Positions 1 through 5,551 of a stretch of DNA of 6,781 bases are shown piece by piece. The DNA comes from an uncultured Atopostipes sp. (GTDB lineage Bacteria; Bacillota; Bacilli; Lactobacillales; Carnobacteriaceae_A): contig CAMYQS010000081.1 in NCBI GenBank assembly GCA_947296835.1, positions 1 through 6,781 of the forward strand. The letters run 5' to 3'. The stretch's first letter is position 1, and each line of letters opens with the position of its first letter. Made by a program: the position numbers and the translations under genes. The notes below the pieces were generated by a model, which ran no database searches, was not told the DNA's origin, and worked only from the letters and a program-made list of their open reading frames with translations.

Positions 1-114
1 GTATTTCATCCAGGAAGAACGGGTATGATGGCAGATGTTATTCTTGATTCAGCCGGTGCAATGGTAGGAGTGGGCTTAGCTTATCTATTTGATTTTAAAA
101 AATGGATTAAATAA
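1..114 (+). CDS. VanZ-like membrane protein, C-terminal end (partial)
   Basis: The reading frame is open from base 1 and stops at TAA 112-114, giving the last 37 residues of a protein whose start lies outside the window. The piece reads HPGRTGMMADVILDSAGAMV followed by a short hydrophobic run and a lysine-rich end (FDFKKWIK). The pattern PGR-x(5)-D-x(3)-D-x(2)-GA followed by a membrane helix is typical of the last segment of VanZ-family proteins, small multi-helix membrane proteins named after the teicoplanin-resistance gene; most chromosomal members have no known role. The assignment rests on this short motif only. It is followed by an AT-rich inverted repeat and the promoter of the next gene, so it probably belongs to a separate upstream unit. 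Confidence 0.6.
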   Translation, partial: VFHPGRTGMMADVILDSAGAMVGVGLAYLFDFKKWIK

Positions 115-136
115 ATATTATTTATTTAATAATATT
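114..136. repeat. AT-only inverted repeat after the VanZ-like gene
   Basis: AATATTATT (114-122) and AATAATATT (128-136) are perfect 9-base reverse complements around a 5-base loop. There is no GC in the stem and no T-run after it, so it is a poor intrinsic terminator. It sits directly upstream of the extended -10 element at 136-144 and may simply be AT-rich promoter DNA. Confidence 0.35.
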
Positions 137-144
137 GTTATAAT
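136..144 (+). promoter_or_regulatory. Extended -10 promoter of the TIM-barrel gene
   Basis: TGTTATAAT is a perfect TGn-TATAAT extended -10 (TATAAT 139-144). No good -35 lies 17 bases upstream (the region is only AT-rich), which is common when the TGn extension is present. The start codon is 37 bases downstream, preceded by a strong AGGGAGGG ribosome binding site at 168-175. Confidence 0.6.
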
Positions 145-181
145 AAAGAATCACGAGAACAATAACTAGGGAGGGATTACT

Positions 182-892
182 ATGACATTTAATAGTAAGT
201 ATAATAAAGAAAGACCTGATTTCAGGTCACAATACCGTGCGGAGTTAGTGCATGTACCTGATTCTATCCGCAGATCATCTGGAATTATCATAAATAGTAG
301 ACGCTATAAGTCATTTTTATTTACATCAGATGTTGCAACCATTATGTATTCGGATGCAGATGCGATACTTGCGGTGTATCCATACTCACCACACCCAGCG
401 ATTATTAAAGCATTAAGTGAAGTTTCACCCGTACCACTTGCAGCAGGAGTGGGGGGAGGCGTTACACAAGGGAAGCGATCGGCACAAATTGCCACTTACG
501 CAGATGCGAATGGTTGTTTAGCCGTTGTATTAAACGCAGCTGTTGATCCTGAAACTGTTCGAATGGTGAAGGGAAATGTTGATATACCAGTAATCTATAC
601 GGTTATTGGCAAACACCAAGTCATTGAAGATCATATTGCAGCCGGTGTAGATATTTTAAACATTAGTGGTGGTAAAGAAACAGCTGAAATTACTCGACTT
701 TTCCGAGAGCGTTATCCACAAATTCCGATTATTTCAACGGGCGGAAGAACAGATGAACAGATCCTAGAAACGATTAATGCAGGGGCGAATGCTATTTCAT
801 ATACACCAAAAACGACACAACAAGTTTTCCAAGAAAATATGGATAAATACCGTGAAGAAATGGAAGATGAAGTCGAAGAAGCACTCGAATAA
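182..892 (+). CDS. TIM-barrel (beta/alpha) protein of unknown function
   Basis: This 236-residue soluble protein has alternating beta-strand/helix patterns typical of a phosphate-binding (beta/alpha)8 barrel. Visible landmarks are AVYPYSPHP (64-72), a glycine-rich loop GVGGGVTQG (89-97), LNISGG (159-164) and STGGRTDEQI (185-194), then AGANAISYTP (200-209). The last two resemble the C-terminal phosphate-binding loops of enzymes such as thiamine-phosphate synthase, indole-glycerol-phosphate synthase or NanE, but I do not recognise a specific catalytic signature. I recall similar Lactobacillales proteins carrying vague names such as 'hydrolase'; the sequence gives no support for hydrolysis. The acidic tail (EEMEDEVEEALE) follows the barrel. 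ATG 182 is chosen because of the AGGGAGGG site 6 bases upstream. It has its own promoter and precedes yebC by 106 bases. A metabolic enzyme on a phosphorylated small molecule is an inference only. Confidence 0.8.
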   Translation: MTFNSKYNKERPDFRSQYRAELVHVPDSIRRSSGIIINSRRYKSFLFTSDVATIMYSDADAILAVYPYSPHPAIIKALSEVSPVPLAAGVGGGVTQGKRSAQIATYADANGCLAVVLNAAVDPETVRMVKGNVDIPVIYTVIGKHQVIEDHIAAGVDILNISGGKETAEITRLFRERYPQIPIISTGGRTDEQILETINAGANAISYTPKTTQQVFQENMDKYREEMEDEVEEALE

Positions 893-915
893 GTTCTCAA
901 TAAAACGCAAACATC

Positions 916-932
916 GCTTCATAGAGGCTTTT
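916..932 (+). terminator. Possible weak terminator after the TIM-barrel gene
   Basis: GCTTC (916-920), loop ATA, GAGGC (924-928), then TTTT (929-932). The stem is only 5 base pairs with one G-U pair and the T-run is short, so termination would be weak at best. Confidence 0.25.
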
Positions 933-957
933 AAAATACGTCTAGATTTGCTATAAT
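929..957 (+). promoter_or_regulatory. Promoter of yebC (extended -10)
   Basis: TGCTATAAT (949-957) is a perfect extended -10 with TATAAT at 952-957. TTTTAA at 929-934, 17 bases upstream, is a partial match to the TTGACA -35. The yebC ribosome binding site (AAGGAAGTGA, 985-994) and ATG 999 follow about 40 bases later. Confidence 0.6.
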
Positions 958-998
958 AGGTGTGCTATCACATAATGATATTTTAAGGAAGTGAAGGA

Positions 999-1724
999 AT
1001 GGCAGGACATTCAAAGTGGAATAATATTAAAGAGCGTAAAGGCGCTCAAGATAAAAAACGTGGTAAACTATTCCAAAAATTAGTTAAAGAAATTTACGTA
1101 GCAGCCAAAGCGGGTGGTCCTGATACAGACACTAACCCAGCTTTAAGACTCGCAATAGATAAAGCAAAATCAAATAATATGCCGAATGATAACGTAGATC
1201 GTGCAGTCAAACGTGCGACAGACTCAAGTGAGAACGCGAACTATCATGAAGTAAATTATGAAGGGTATGGCCCGAATGGTGTTGCAATTCTTGTTGAAAC
1301 ACTAACAGATAATACAAACCGTACTGGGACAAACGTTCGTATCGCTTTCGATCGTAACCATGGAAATCTTGGAGAAAAAGGCTCCGTTAGCTACATGTTT
1401 GATCGTAAAGGCTATATTGCAATCGAACGTGAAGGCTTAGATGTAGACGAAGAAACGATGTTAATGAGCGTTTTAGAAGCTGGTGCAGAAGATTTAGAAA
1501 CTTCTGATGAAGTTTTTGAAATTTATACAGATGCAAGTGACTTTACTGCAGTTCGTGATGAGTTAGAAAAAGAATATACTTTAGCTAACGCAGAATTAAC
1601 TATGCTACCAAGTATGTATGTAACCGTTGATGAGGAAACAAACAATCAATTGCAAGAATTAATTGACGCTTTAGAAGACGACGATGACGTAAATGACGTG
1701 TACCATAACGCAGATTTTTCATAA
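999..1724 (+). CDS. yebC: YebC/PmpR (TACO1-family) regulator
   Basis: At 241 residues it has the full usual length of the family and begins with the hallmark MAGHSKWNNIKERKGAQD, followed by the conserved helical first domain (KLFQKLVKEI, NPALRLAIDKAK, NNMPNDNVDRAVKRAT). The second part carries YEGYGPNGVAILVETLTDN, then TGTNVR and LGEKGSVSYMF, all standard for YebC. The C-terminus is acidic (EDDDDVNDVY). Members were first described as DNA-binding regulators (PmpR); the mitochondrial relative TACO1 and more recent bacterial work indicate a role in translation of difficult sequences such as proline stretches. It is cytoplasmic. ATG 999 has an AAGGAAGTGA site just upstream. The gene has its own promoter and a strong terminator, so it is probably expressed independently of the comG operon behind it. 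From memory, yebC next to comGA is a recurring order in Lactobacillales. Confidence 0.97.
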   Translation: MAGHSKWNNIKERKGAQDKKRGKLFQKLVKEIYVAAKAGGPDTDTNPALRLAIDKAKSNNMPNDNVDRAVKRATDSSENANYHEVNYEGYGPNGVAILVETLTDNTNRTGTNVRIAFDRNHGNLGEKGSVSYMFDRKGYIAIEREGLDVDEETMLMSVLEAGAEDLETSDEVFEIYTDASDFTAVRDELEKEYTLANAELTMLPSMYVTVDEETNNQLQELIDALEDDDDVNDVYHNADFS

Positions 1725-1738
1725 TTAAATAAGATTAT

Positions 1739-1784
1739 AAAAAAGCACTGAAATTCGATATTATTCGAATTTCAGTGCTTTTTT
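1739..1784 (+). terminator. Strong intrinsic terminator after yebC
   Basis: A 14-base-pair stem, GCACTGAAATTCGA (1745-1758) with TCGAATTTCAGTGC (1765-1778), encloses a 6-base loop and is flanked by A6 (1739-1744) and T6 (1779-1784), extending the pairing to 20 base pairs. Because both sides carry the A/T runs it could act in both directions. It separates yebC transcription from the comG control region. Confidence 0.93.
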
Positions 1785-1894
1785 ACTGTTTTTTGGCTTT
1801 TTTTAAACTATTTTCAATTATTTTCGCGAAAATACGATTTTTTTGCAAATTATATATATAGGGGGTTTTCTATTTAAGAAAAAAGGAGGGAAAT
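1785..1894 (+). promoter_or_regulatory. comG operon control region (promoter and leader)
   Basis: This 110-base stretch has no gene. It is very T-rich, with runs at 1789-1794, 1798-1804 and 1838-1844. No convincing vegetative promoter is visible: TATATATATA (1851-1860) could serve as a -10, but nothing like TTGACA lies at the right distance. TACGATTT (1833-1840) matches 6 of 8 bases of the streptococcal/lactococcal ComX box TACGAATA. The same place contains AAAATACGATTTT (1829-1841), which fits one half of a ComK AT-box pair (AAAA-N5-TTTT) as known in Bacillus. Either reading fits a competence-controlled promoter. The region ends in the strong Shine-Dalgarno site GGAGGG (1885-1890) of comGA. 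Confidence 0.5.
1819..1834. repeat. 16-base perfect palindrome upstream of comGA
   Basis: TATTTTCGCGAAAATA is its own reverse complement over all 16 bases, centred between 1826 and 1827. Its right arm AAAATA is shared with the AAAA-N5-TTTT element at 1829-1841, giving the interlocked layout TTTT-CGCG-AAAA-N5-TTTT. It has operator-like symmetry; no binding protein can be named from the sequence. Confidence 0.6.
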
Positions 1895-1900
1895 ATTATC
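1885..1900 (+). promoter_or_regulatory. Shine-Dalgarno site and unusual start codon of comGA
   Basis: GGAGGG (1885-1890) is followed by AAAT, then ATT (1895-1897) and ATC (1898-1900), both in the comGA frame. The gap from GGAGG is 5 bases to ATT and 8 to ATC. ATT gives IIETFA, which one base change would make MIETFA; ATC gives METFA. This site decides the start call for comGA. Confidence 0.7.
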
Positions 1901-2956
1901 GAAACGTTCGCAACAAAAATTATAAAACAAGCTCAAGATTTTGGTGTAAGTGATATTCACGTTCTTCCTGAAAAAAATGAGTTTATTGTTTATTTTCGAA
2001 TTAATGGACGAATGGAAAGACAATATAAAATTTCAGAAGAAGAGGGGAGTCGGTTAATAACGTATTTTAAATATTTGGCAAGCATGGATGTTGGTGAAAA
2101 ACGAAAGCCTCAAAGTGGTTCACTGATCTATCCAGTTGGAGAAAATAAAGCACAGGATTTGAGACTCTCAACTATTTCAAACTATCACAACAGGGAGTCT
2201 CTAGTTATACGGCTACTTGAAATTAAAGAGGAAGTCTATCTGGAAAAAAGTACGTTGTTTCAAGAAGAATTACGGTTGATGAAACGTCTCGTCCTTTTAA
2301 GAAGTGGTTTAATTTTATTTTCAGGCCCTGTTAATTCAGGGAAAACGACTACGATGTATCAGTTGGTTCGGGATCGGATGCGCAATACGAATCTCCAGGT
2401 TATCTCGATTGAAGATCCAGTTGAAATTGAAGAAGAAAAATTTCTCCAAATACAAGTAAATGAGAAAGCAGGGAATACTTATGAAGCCTCGTTGAAAGCC
2501 AGTTTAAGGCACCATCCAGATATTATAATTGTTGGTGAAATACGAGATGAAAAAACTGCTCGGATGGCTATTCGTGGGGCTTTAACGGGGCATTTGATTA
2601 TTGCGAGTATCCACGCTAAAAATGCTGAAGGTGTTTTATCAAGAATGAATGAACTAAGGATATCGAATGATATGCTGAGACAAACCGTTGTCGCGATTGT
2701 TTTTCAAAAATTATTACCACTTGATTGTTTTTTATGTGAAGGCCCTTGTGGAATATATTGCCCAAAATTTCCGGTAAAAAAAAAGCGGGCGTCACTTTAT
2801 GATGTGTTAACAAGCGACAATATTCGAACAGAACCGTCGATTAATCACATTACTTCGACACAGTTTAGACAACGAAACTTTAATTATTTATTGAAGAAGG
2901 TGTACGCGTATGGATTTATATCAGAAGATACGTACTATCAATACTTTATCCCGTGA
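1895..2956 (+). CDS. comGA: ComGA, competence pilus assembly ATPase (non-ATG start)
   Basis: Cytoplasmic hexameric secretion ATPase of the GspE/PilB family that powers assembly of the DNA-uptake pilus. With the ATT start it has 353 residues. Numbered from there: family N-terminal motif SDIHVLPE (19-26) and FRINGRM (34-40); Walker A GPVNSGKT (144-151); Asp box IEDPVEIE (172-179); Walker B ending IIIVGEIRD (210-218); His box TGHLIIASIHAKNA (231-244). A cysteine cluster C-x2-C-x3-C-x3-C (278, 281, 285, 289) may bind zinc. The first ATG (2012) would remove 39 residues, including the SDIH motif. No in-frame ATG, GTG or TTG exists between the upstream stop (TAG 1859-1861) and that ATG, whereas GGAGGG (1885-1890) sits just before ATT 1895 and ATC 1898. 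I therefore start at ATT 1895; ATC 1898 (GGAGG to start 8 bases) is equally possible. It overlaps comGB by 47 bases. Confidence 0.92.
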   Translation: MIETFATKIIKQAQDFGVSDIHVLPEKNEFIVYFRINGRMERQYKISEEEGSRLITYFKYLASMDVGEKRKPQSGSLIYPVGENKAQDLRLSTISNYHNRESLVIRLLEIKEEVYLEKSTLFQEELRLMKRLVLLRSGLILFSGPVNSGKTTTMYQLVRDRMRNTNLQVISIEDPVEIEEEKFLQIQVNEKAGNTYEASLKASLRHHPDIIIVGEIRDEKTARMAIRGALTGHLIIASIHAKNAEGVLSRMNELRISNDMLRQTVVAIVFQKLLPLDCFLCEGPCGIYCPKFPVKKKRASLYDVLTSDNIRTEPSINHITSTQFRQRNFNYLLKKVYAYGFISEDTYYQYFIP

Positions 2957-3971
2957 GAAACCGAGTGAGAAAGGCTTGTTTTTAAAACGAATGGGCATGC
3001 TGTTAGAGGAAGGTTATTCGATAAAAGATGCATTAGAGTTTTTAGCTAAAATCGAAAAGGGTCATCCATATGAGTGGACACAAAAGATTCAAACAGGCTT
3101 ACTGACGGGGAGCTCATTTCATAAAGAACTAGAAAGGGTGGGGTTTTCAGATAAAGTTTGTGCTCAAATCTACTTAGCCTCACAATATGGAAATTATGGG
3201 CAGACAATTAGACAATGTGGGGAACAGTTACTTGAAAAAAATGATAAACAGTCAAAGCTAAAGAATTTGGCGTCTTATCCTATTTTATTATTGAGTTTTT
3301 TAGTGGGGATGCTCGTTGTCATGCGTGTTTTAATTTTTCCACATATGGAATCACTTTTAACCAGCGTTGGTTCAAGTGAGGACGTTTATACAAATGGAGT
3401 GGTCGCTTTTGTTTATTATTCACCGCATATAATGATGGGTCTGCTACTATTTCATCTCATTTTAGTCTTTGGATTAAATCGGTATTTGAAAACAAAGAGT
3501 CTGATTGAGAAAGTAACCTTTTATACACGTATTCCAATTATTCACTTGTTTTTAAAAGATTATTATACACAGTTTTTCTTTTTAGAATGGGGACAATTAT
3601 TTCAAAATGGATGTAGCTTTCAAGAAATTATTCAGATTATGCAAGGAGGCGATTCATCGAAATTATTAAAGGAGACGGGTGCGCACTTATCCCAACAAAT
3701 GTTATCTGGGAATTCTATTCACGAGGCAATTAGTACATTGCCCTATTTTTATGAGGAGGGATTATTGGTCATTTCACATGGTGAAACCATAGGAAAACTA
3801 GGTGTTGAGATGTTACTTTACGCAGATTATTGCGAAACGCAGTTGAATAGTCGAGTTGAAAAGTTGATGGAAAGGATACAACCGATAATTTTTAGTTTAG
3901 TTGGCTTAATGATAGTCGCTATTTATGCGGCACTGATGCTACCGATATTTATGATGATGGAGGGAATGTAG
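2910..3971 (+). CDS. comGB: ComGB, competence pilus inner-membrane platform protein
   Basis: Polytopic GspF/PilC-family membrane protein of 353 residues on which ComGA acts to push pseudopilins out of the membrane. The first cytoplasmic GspF domain is recognisable from FLKRMGMLLEEGYSIKDALEFL (about 24-45). The second begins near FFFLEWGQLFQNGCSFQEII (222-241) and includes the conserved ISHGETIGKLGVEMLLYADY (288-307). Three membrane helices are visible at about 122-144, 164-188 and 324-348, the usual number. ATG 2910 lies inside the end of comGA (47-base overlap) and is supported by AGAAGGTG (2895-2902), 7 bases upstream, so translation is likely coupled to comGA. It is followed by comGC after 2 bases. 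Confidence 0.95.
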   Translation: MDLYQKIRTINTLSREKPSEKGLFLKRMGMLLEEGYSIKDALEFLAKIEKGHPYEWTQKIQTGLLTGSSFHKELERVGFSDKVCAQIYLASQYGNYGQTIRQCGEQLLEKNDKQSKLKNLASYPILLLSFLVGMLVVMRVLIFPHMESLLTSVGSSEDVYTNGVVAFVYYSPHIMMGLLLFHLILVFGLNRYLKTKSLIEKVTFYTRIPIIHLFLKDYYTQFFFLEWGQLFQNGCSFQEIIQIMQGGDSSKLLKETGAHLSQQMLSGNSIHEAISTLPYFYEEGLLVISHGETIGKLGVEMLLYADYCETQLNSRVEKLMERIQPIIFSLVGLMIVAIYAALMLPIFMMMEGM

Positions 3972-3973
3972 AA

Positions 3974-4279
3974 ATGAAAAAATTAAAGAAAATGTTTAAT
4001 AAAGAAGAAGGATTCACTTTGATCGAAACTACAATTGTACTTCTAGTGATTGCACTCTTAACGATATTGATTTTACCAAATGTCTCAGGTGTGACGGATA
4101 ATGTAAATGACAGCACTTCGAATGCGGTTGTTCAGACAGTTGAAACACAAAAAATGTTGTATGAATCAAAAAATCCAGGTACGGCACCTGTAGATCTTGA
4201 AAAGTTAGTAGAAGATGATTATATCACGAAAGGTCAATTAGATGCATACAACAAAGTTGACAAAGAAGATGCTGAGTGA
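3974..4279 (+). CDS. comGC: ComGC, major competence pseudopilin
   Basis: Main structural subunit of the DNA-uptake pilus, 101 residues. It has a classic type IV prepilin start: a short basic leader (MKKLKKMFNKEEG), cleavage after Gly13, then FTLIET, with Phe as residue 1 and Glu as residue 5 of the mature protein, and a hydrophobic helix (about 14-36). The mature subunit has 88 residues and a small C-terminal domain with the ComGC features YESKNPGTAPVDLEKLVEDDYI. Cleavage needs a prepilin peptidase (ComC), which is not in this window. A GGAGG site (3959-3963) inside the end of comGB precedes the ATG by 10 bases. The 3' end overlaps comGD by 38 bases. Confidence 0.95.
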   Translation: MKKLKKMFNKEEGFTLIETTIVLLVIALLTILILPNVSGVTDNVNDSTSNAVVQTVETQKMLYESKNPGTAPVDLEKLVEDDYITKGQLDAYNKVDKEDAE

Positions 4280-4739
4280 GAATGAAGATGGCTTCACTTT
4301 AGTAGAAACTCTTTTAGTTTTATTTATTATCAGTAGTACTTTCCTAATTCCCGTCTTAGCCATCGATAAAATGATTGAGCAGACAACTGTAGACTTGTTT
4401 TTTCGTGAACTGACTGGGAATCTCACGATGATGCAAAATCATGCGATTATTAATGGTGAGGGAACAATGGTGCAATTTTCTAACGATAAAGACAATGGCA
4501 CTGAGTTCATCGATTTTAAAATAAGACAACAACCGAATCATCGATTAAATAAGCGACAAGTTTTGGACACAGATTTTTATACTTTCCGAAATAAAGAACT
4601 GAAAGTCATCTATTTTAAAAGCCATTCTGGAAATATATCAGAATCAGGTAATATGCGTTTTCGATCAGTTAATGGTGATTATCGGTTAATATTTTGGCTA
4701 GGGAGTGGACGCATTGAAGTTACAAGAACTCCGCCGTAA
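4242..4739 (+). CDS. comGD: ComGD, minor competence pseudopilin
   Basis: A 165-residue prepilin-like protein: a 17-residue leader ending in EDG, then FTLVETLLVLFIISSTFLI, with Glu at mature position 5 and a hydrophobic helix, followed by a globular extracellular domain rich in beta-strand patterns (DGFTLVE and the later FKSHSGNISESGNMRFR fit ComGD). It belongs to the minor pseudopilins that prime or cap the pilus. ATG 4242 is preferred over the internal TTG 4257 and ATG 4269 because it keeps the basic residues K5, K8 and K9 in the leader; ATG 4269 would leave an acidic 8-residue leader. AAAGGT (4229-4234) is its modest ribosome binding site. It overlaps comGC by 38 bases and comGE by 26. Confidence 0.88.
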   Translation: MHTTKLTKKMLSENEDGFTLVETLLVLFIISSTFLIPVLAIDKMIEQTTVDLFFRELTGNLTMMQNHAIINGEGTMVQFSNDKDNGTEFIDFKIRQQPNHRLNKRQVLDTDFYTFRNKELKVIYFKSHSGNISESGNMRFRSVNGDYRLIFWLGSGRIEVTRTPP

Positions 4740-5022
4740 TGAAGCTTGGTATTTATTATTAGAGAATTTAGTCACGCTAATGGTCATTTTGTCCATTTTA
4801 GTTATCACCTATCCGTTAATTGTAGATTGGCTAATCATTAGAGAACGTGCGCAACAAGATGTTGAACTGTCTAGAGTACTTTATGAGTCATCTGTAAATT
4901 GGCCGGATAAAAGTAAAGATGAACGGGGTTATAAAATAAAAACCTCAAATCACTCACTAGTAGTGGAGCACAACCAAAGAAGCATGGAGGTTGAAATTCA
5001 TGCGGTTAAATTTTCAGAATGA
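4714..5022 (+). CDS. comGE: ComGE, minor competence pseudopilin (TTG start)
   Basis: A 102-residue protein with a basic N-terminus (MKLQELRRNEAW), the prepilin-like segment YLLLENLVTLMVILSILVI and a small extracellular domain. Position and size identify it as ComGE; the family is poorly conserved. The start is TTG 4714: GGAG (4702-4705, within GGGAGTGG) lies 8 bases upstream, whereas GTG 4705 overlaps that same site and has none of its own. The usual glycine before the cleavage point is missing: aligning Glu17 with the invariant Glu at mature position 5 puts Trp12 at position -1, or Ala11 if Glu is at position 6. It overlaps comGD by 26 bases and comGF by 23. Confidence 0.8.
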   Translation: MKLQELRRNEAWYLLLENLVTLMVILSILVITYPLIVDWLIIRERAQQDVELSRVLYESSVNWPDKSKDERGYKIKTSNHSLVVEHNQRSMEVEIHAVKFSE

Positions 5023-5551
5023 GGAAGGGTTTACCTTAATAGAAGCCTTACTTTCTCTGATAGTCACTTCTTTTATCCTGTTATTTATCACTTCGGGCAT
5101 TATGCAGACACAAGTGATTAAGGATGAAATCATCTCAGATTCATCGATGATTAATCGTCATCACGATACGGTGTCAGGTGATCGTCAAATTGAATGGCAT
5201 ATGTTTTTAAATCAATTAGAATATTATTTACAAGGAAGCAAGAATCCGCGAGCGAAATCTGATCTCTTAATTGTAGATGAGTGGAAAGAGGAAGAGAATA
5301 AATTTAAAGAGGTCAGTTATAAACGGTCACATACTAATCGTAGAGTACTATTCCGATCTGAATCAGGTGGTACTCAATACTTGTTAGTTGGTGCGTACCG
5401 AATAAATTTTAGGCTAGAAGGGGATGACTGGCTGATTGTTACAAACTCATTTGATGGAATAAAAGAGTATCAGGGAAAGATTAGGGTGAGTAGTTGGATA
5501 GAAGAGGCAGAAGAAGTAAAAGAGGTAGAAGTAGAAGAAGTAATCGAGTAA
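5000..5551 (+). CDS. comGF: ComGF, minor competence pseudopilin
   Basis: A 183-residue prepilin-like protein: leader MRLNFQNEEG, cleavage after Gly10, then FTLIEALLSLIVTSFILLFI with Glu at mature position 5. The ComGF domain follows, recognisable from IEWHMFLNQLEYYL (about 64-77) and later beta-rich sequence. ATG 5000 is chosen because GGAGG (4986-4990) lies 9 bases upstream; the in-frame TTG 4991 touches that site and cannot use it. The last 16 residues (EEAEEVKEVEVEEVIE, 168-183) form an acidic tail that looks added to the usual domain, making the protein somewhat longer than most ComGF. That tail is encoded by the purine-rich stretch that also encodes the start of comGG in another frame. 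Confidence 0.9.
   Translation: MRLNFQNEEGFTLIEALLSLIVTSFILLFITSGIMQTQVIKDEIISDSSMINRHHDTVSGDRQIEWHMFLNQLEYYLQGSKNPRAKSDLLIVDEWKEEENKFKEVSYKRSHTNRRVLFRSESGGTQYLLVGAYRINFRLEGDDWLIVTNSFDGIKEYQGKIRVSSWIEEAEEVKEVEVEEVIE

Noticed and set aside
304..900. Minus-strand frames at 304-495 and 712-900 inside the TIM-barrel gene
   Set aside because: They are antisense shadows of a well-supported gene, with no ribosome binding site and no recognisable family.
2012..2956. ComGA as a 314-residue protein starting at ATG 2012
   Set aside because: This start loses the conserved SDIHVLPE region, which is in frame upstream behind a strong GGAGGG site, and no ribosome binding site precedes ATG 2012.
2616..4541. 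Minus-strand frames at 2616-2813, 4238-4426 and 4356-4541 within comGA, comGC and comGD
   Set aside because: They are fully antisense to conserved pilus genes, short, and without start signals.
4705..4713. GTG 4705 as the comGE start
   Set aside because: The GTG is part of the GGGAGTGG sequence that best serves as the ribosome binding site for TTG 4714, and it has no site of its own.
4991..4999. TTG 4991 as the comGF start
   Set aside because: It directly abuts GGAGG 4986-4990, leaving no spacing, whereas ATG 5000 is 9 bases away.
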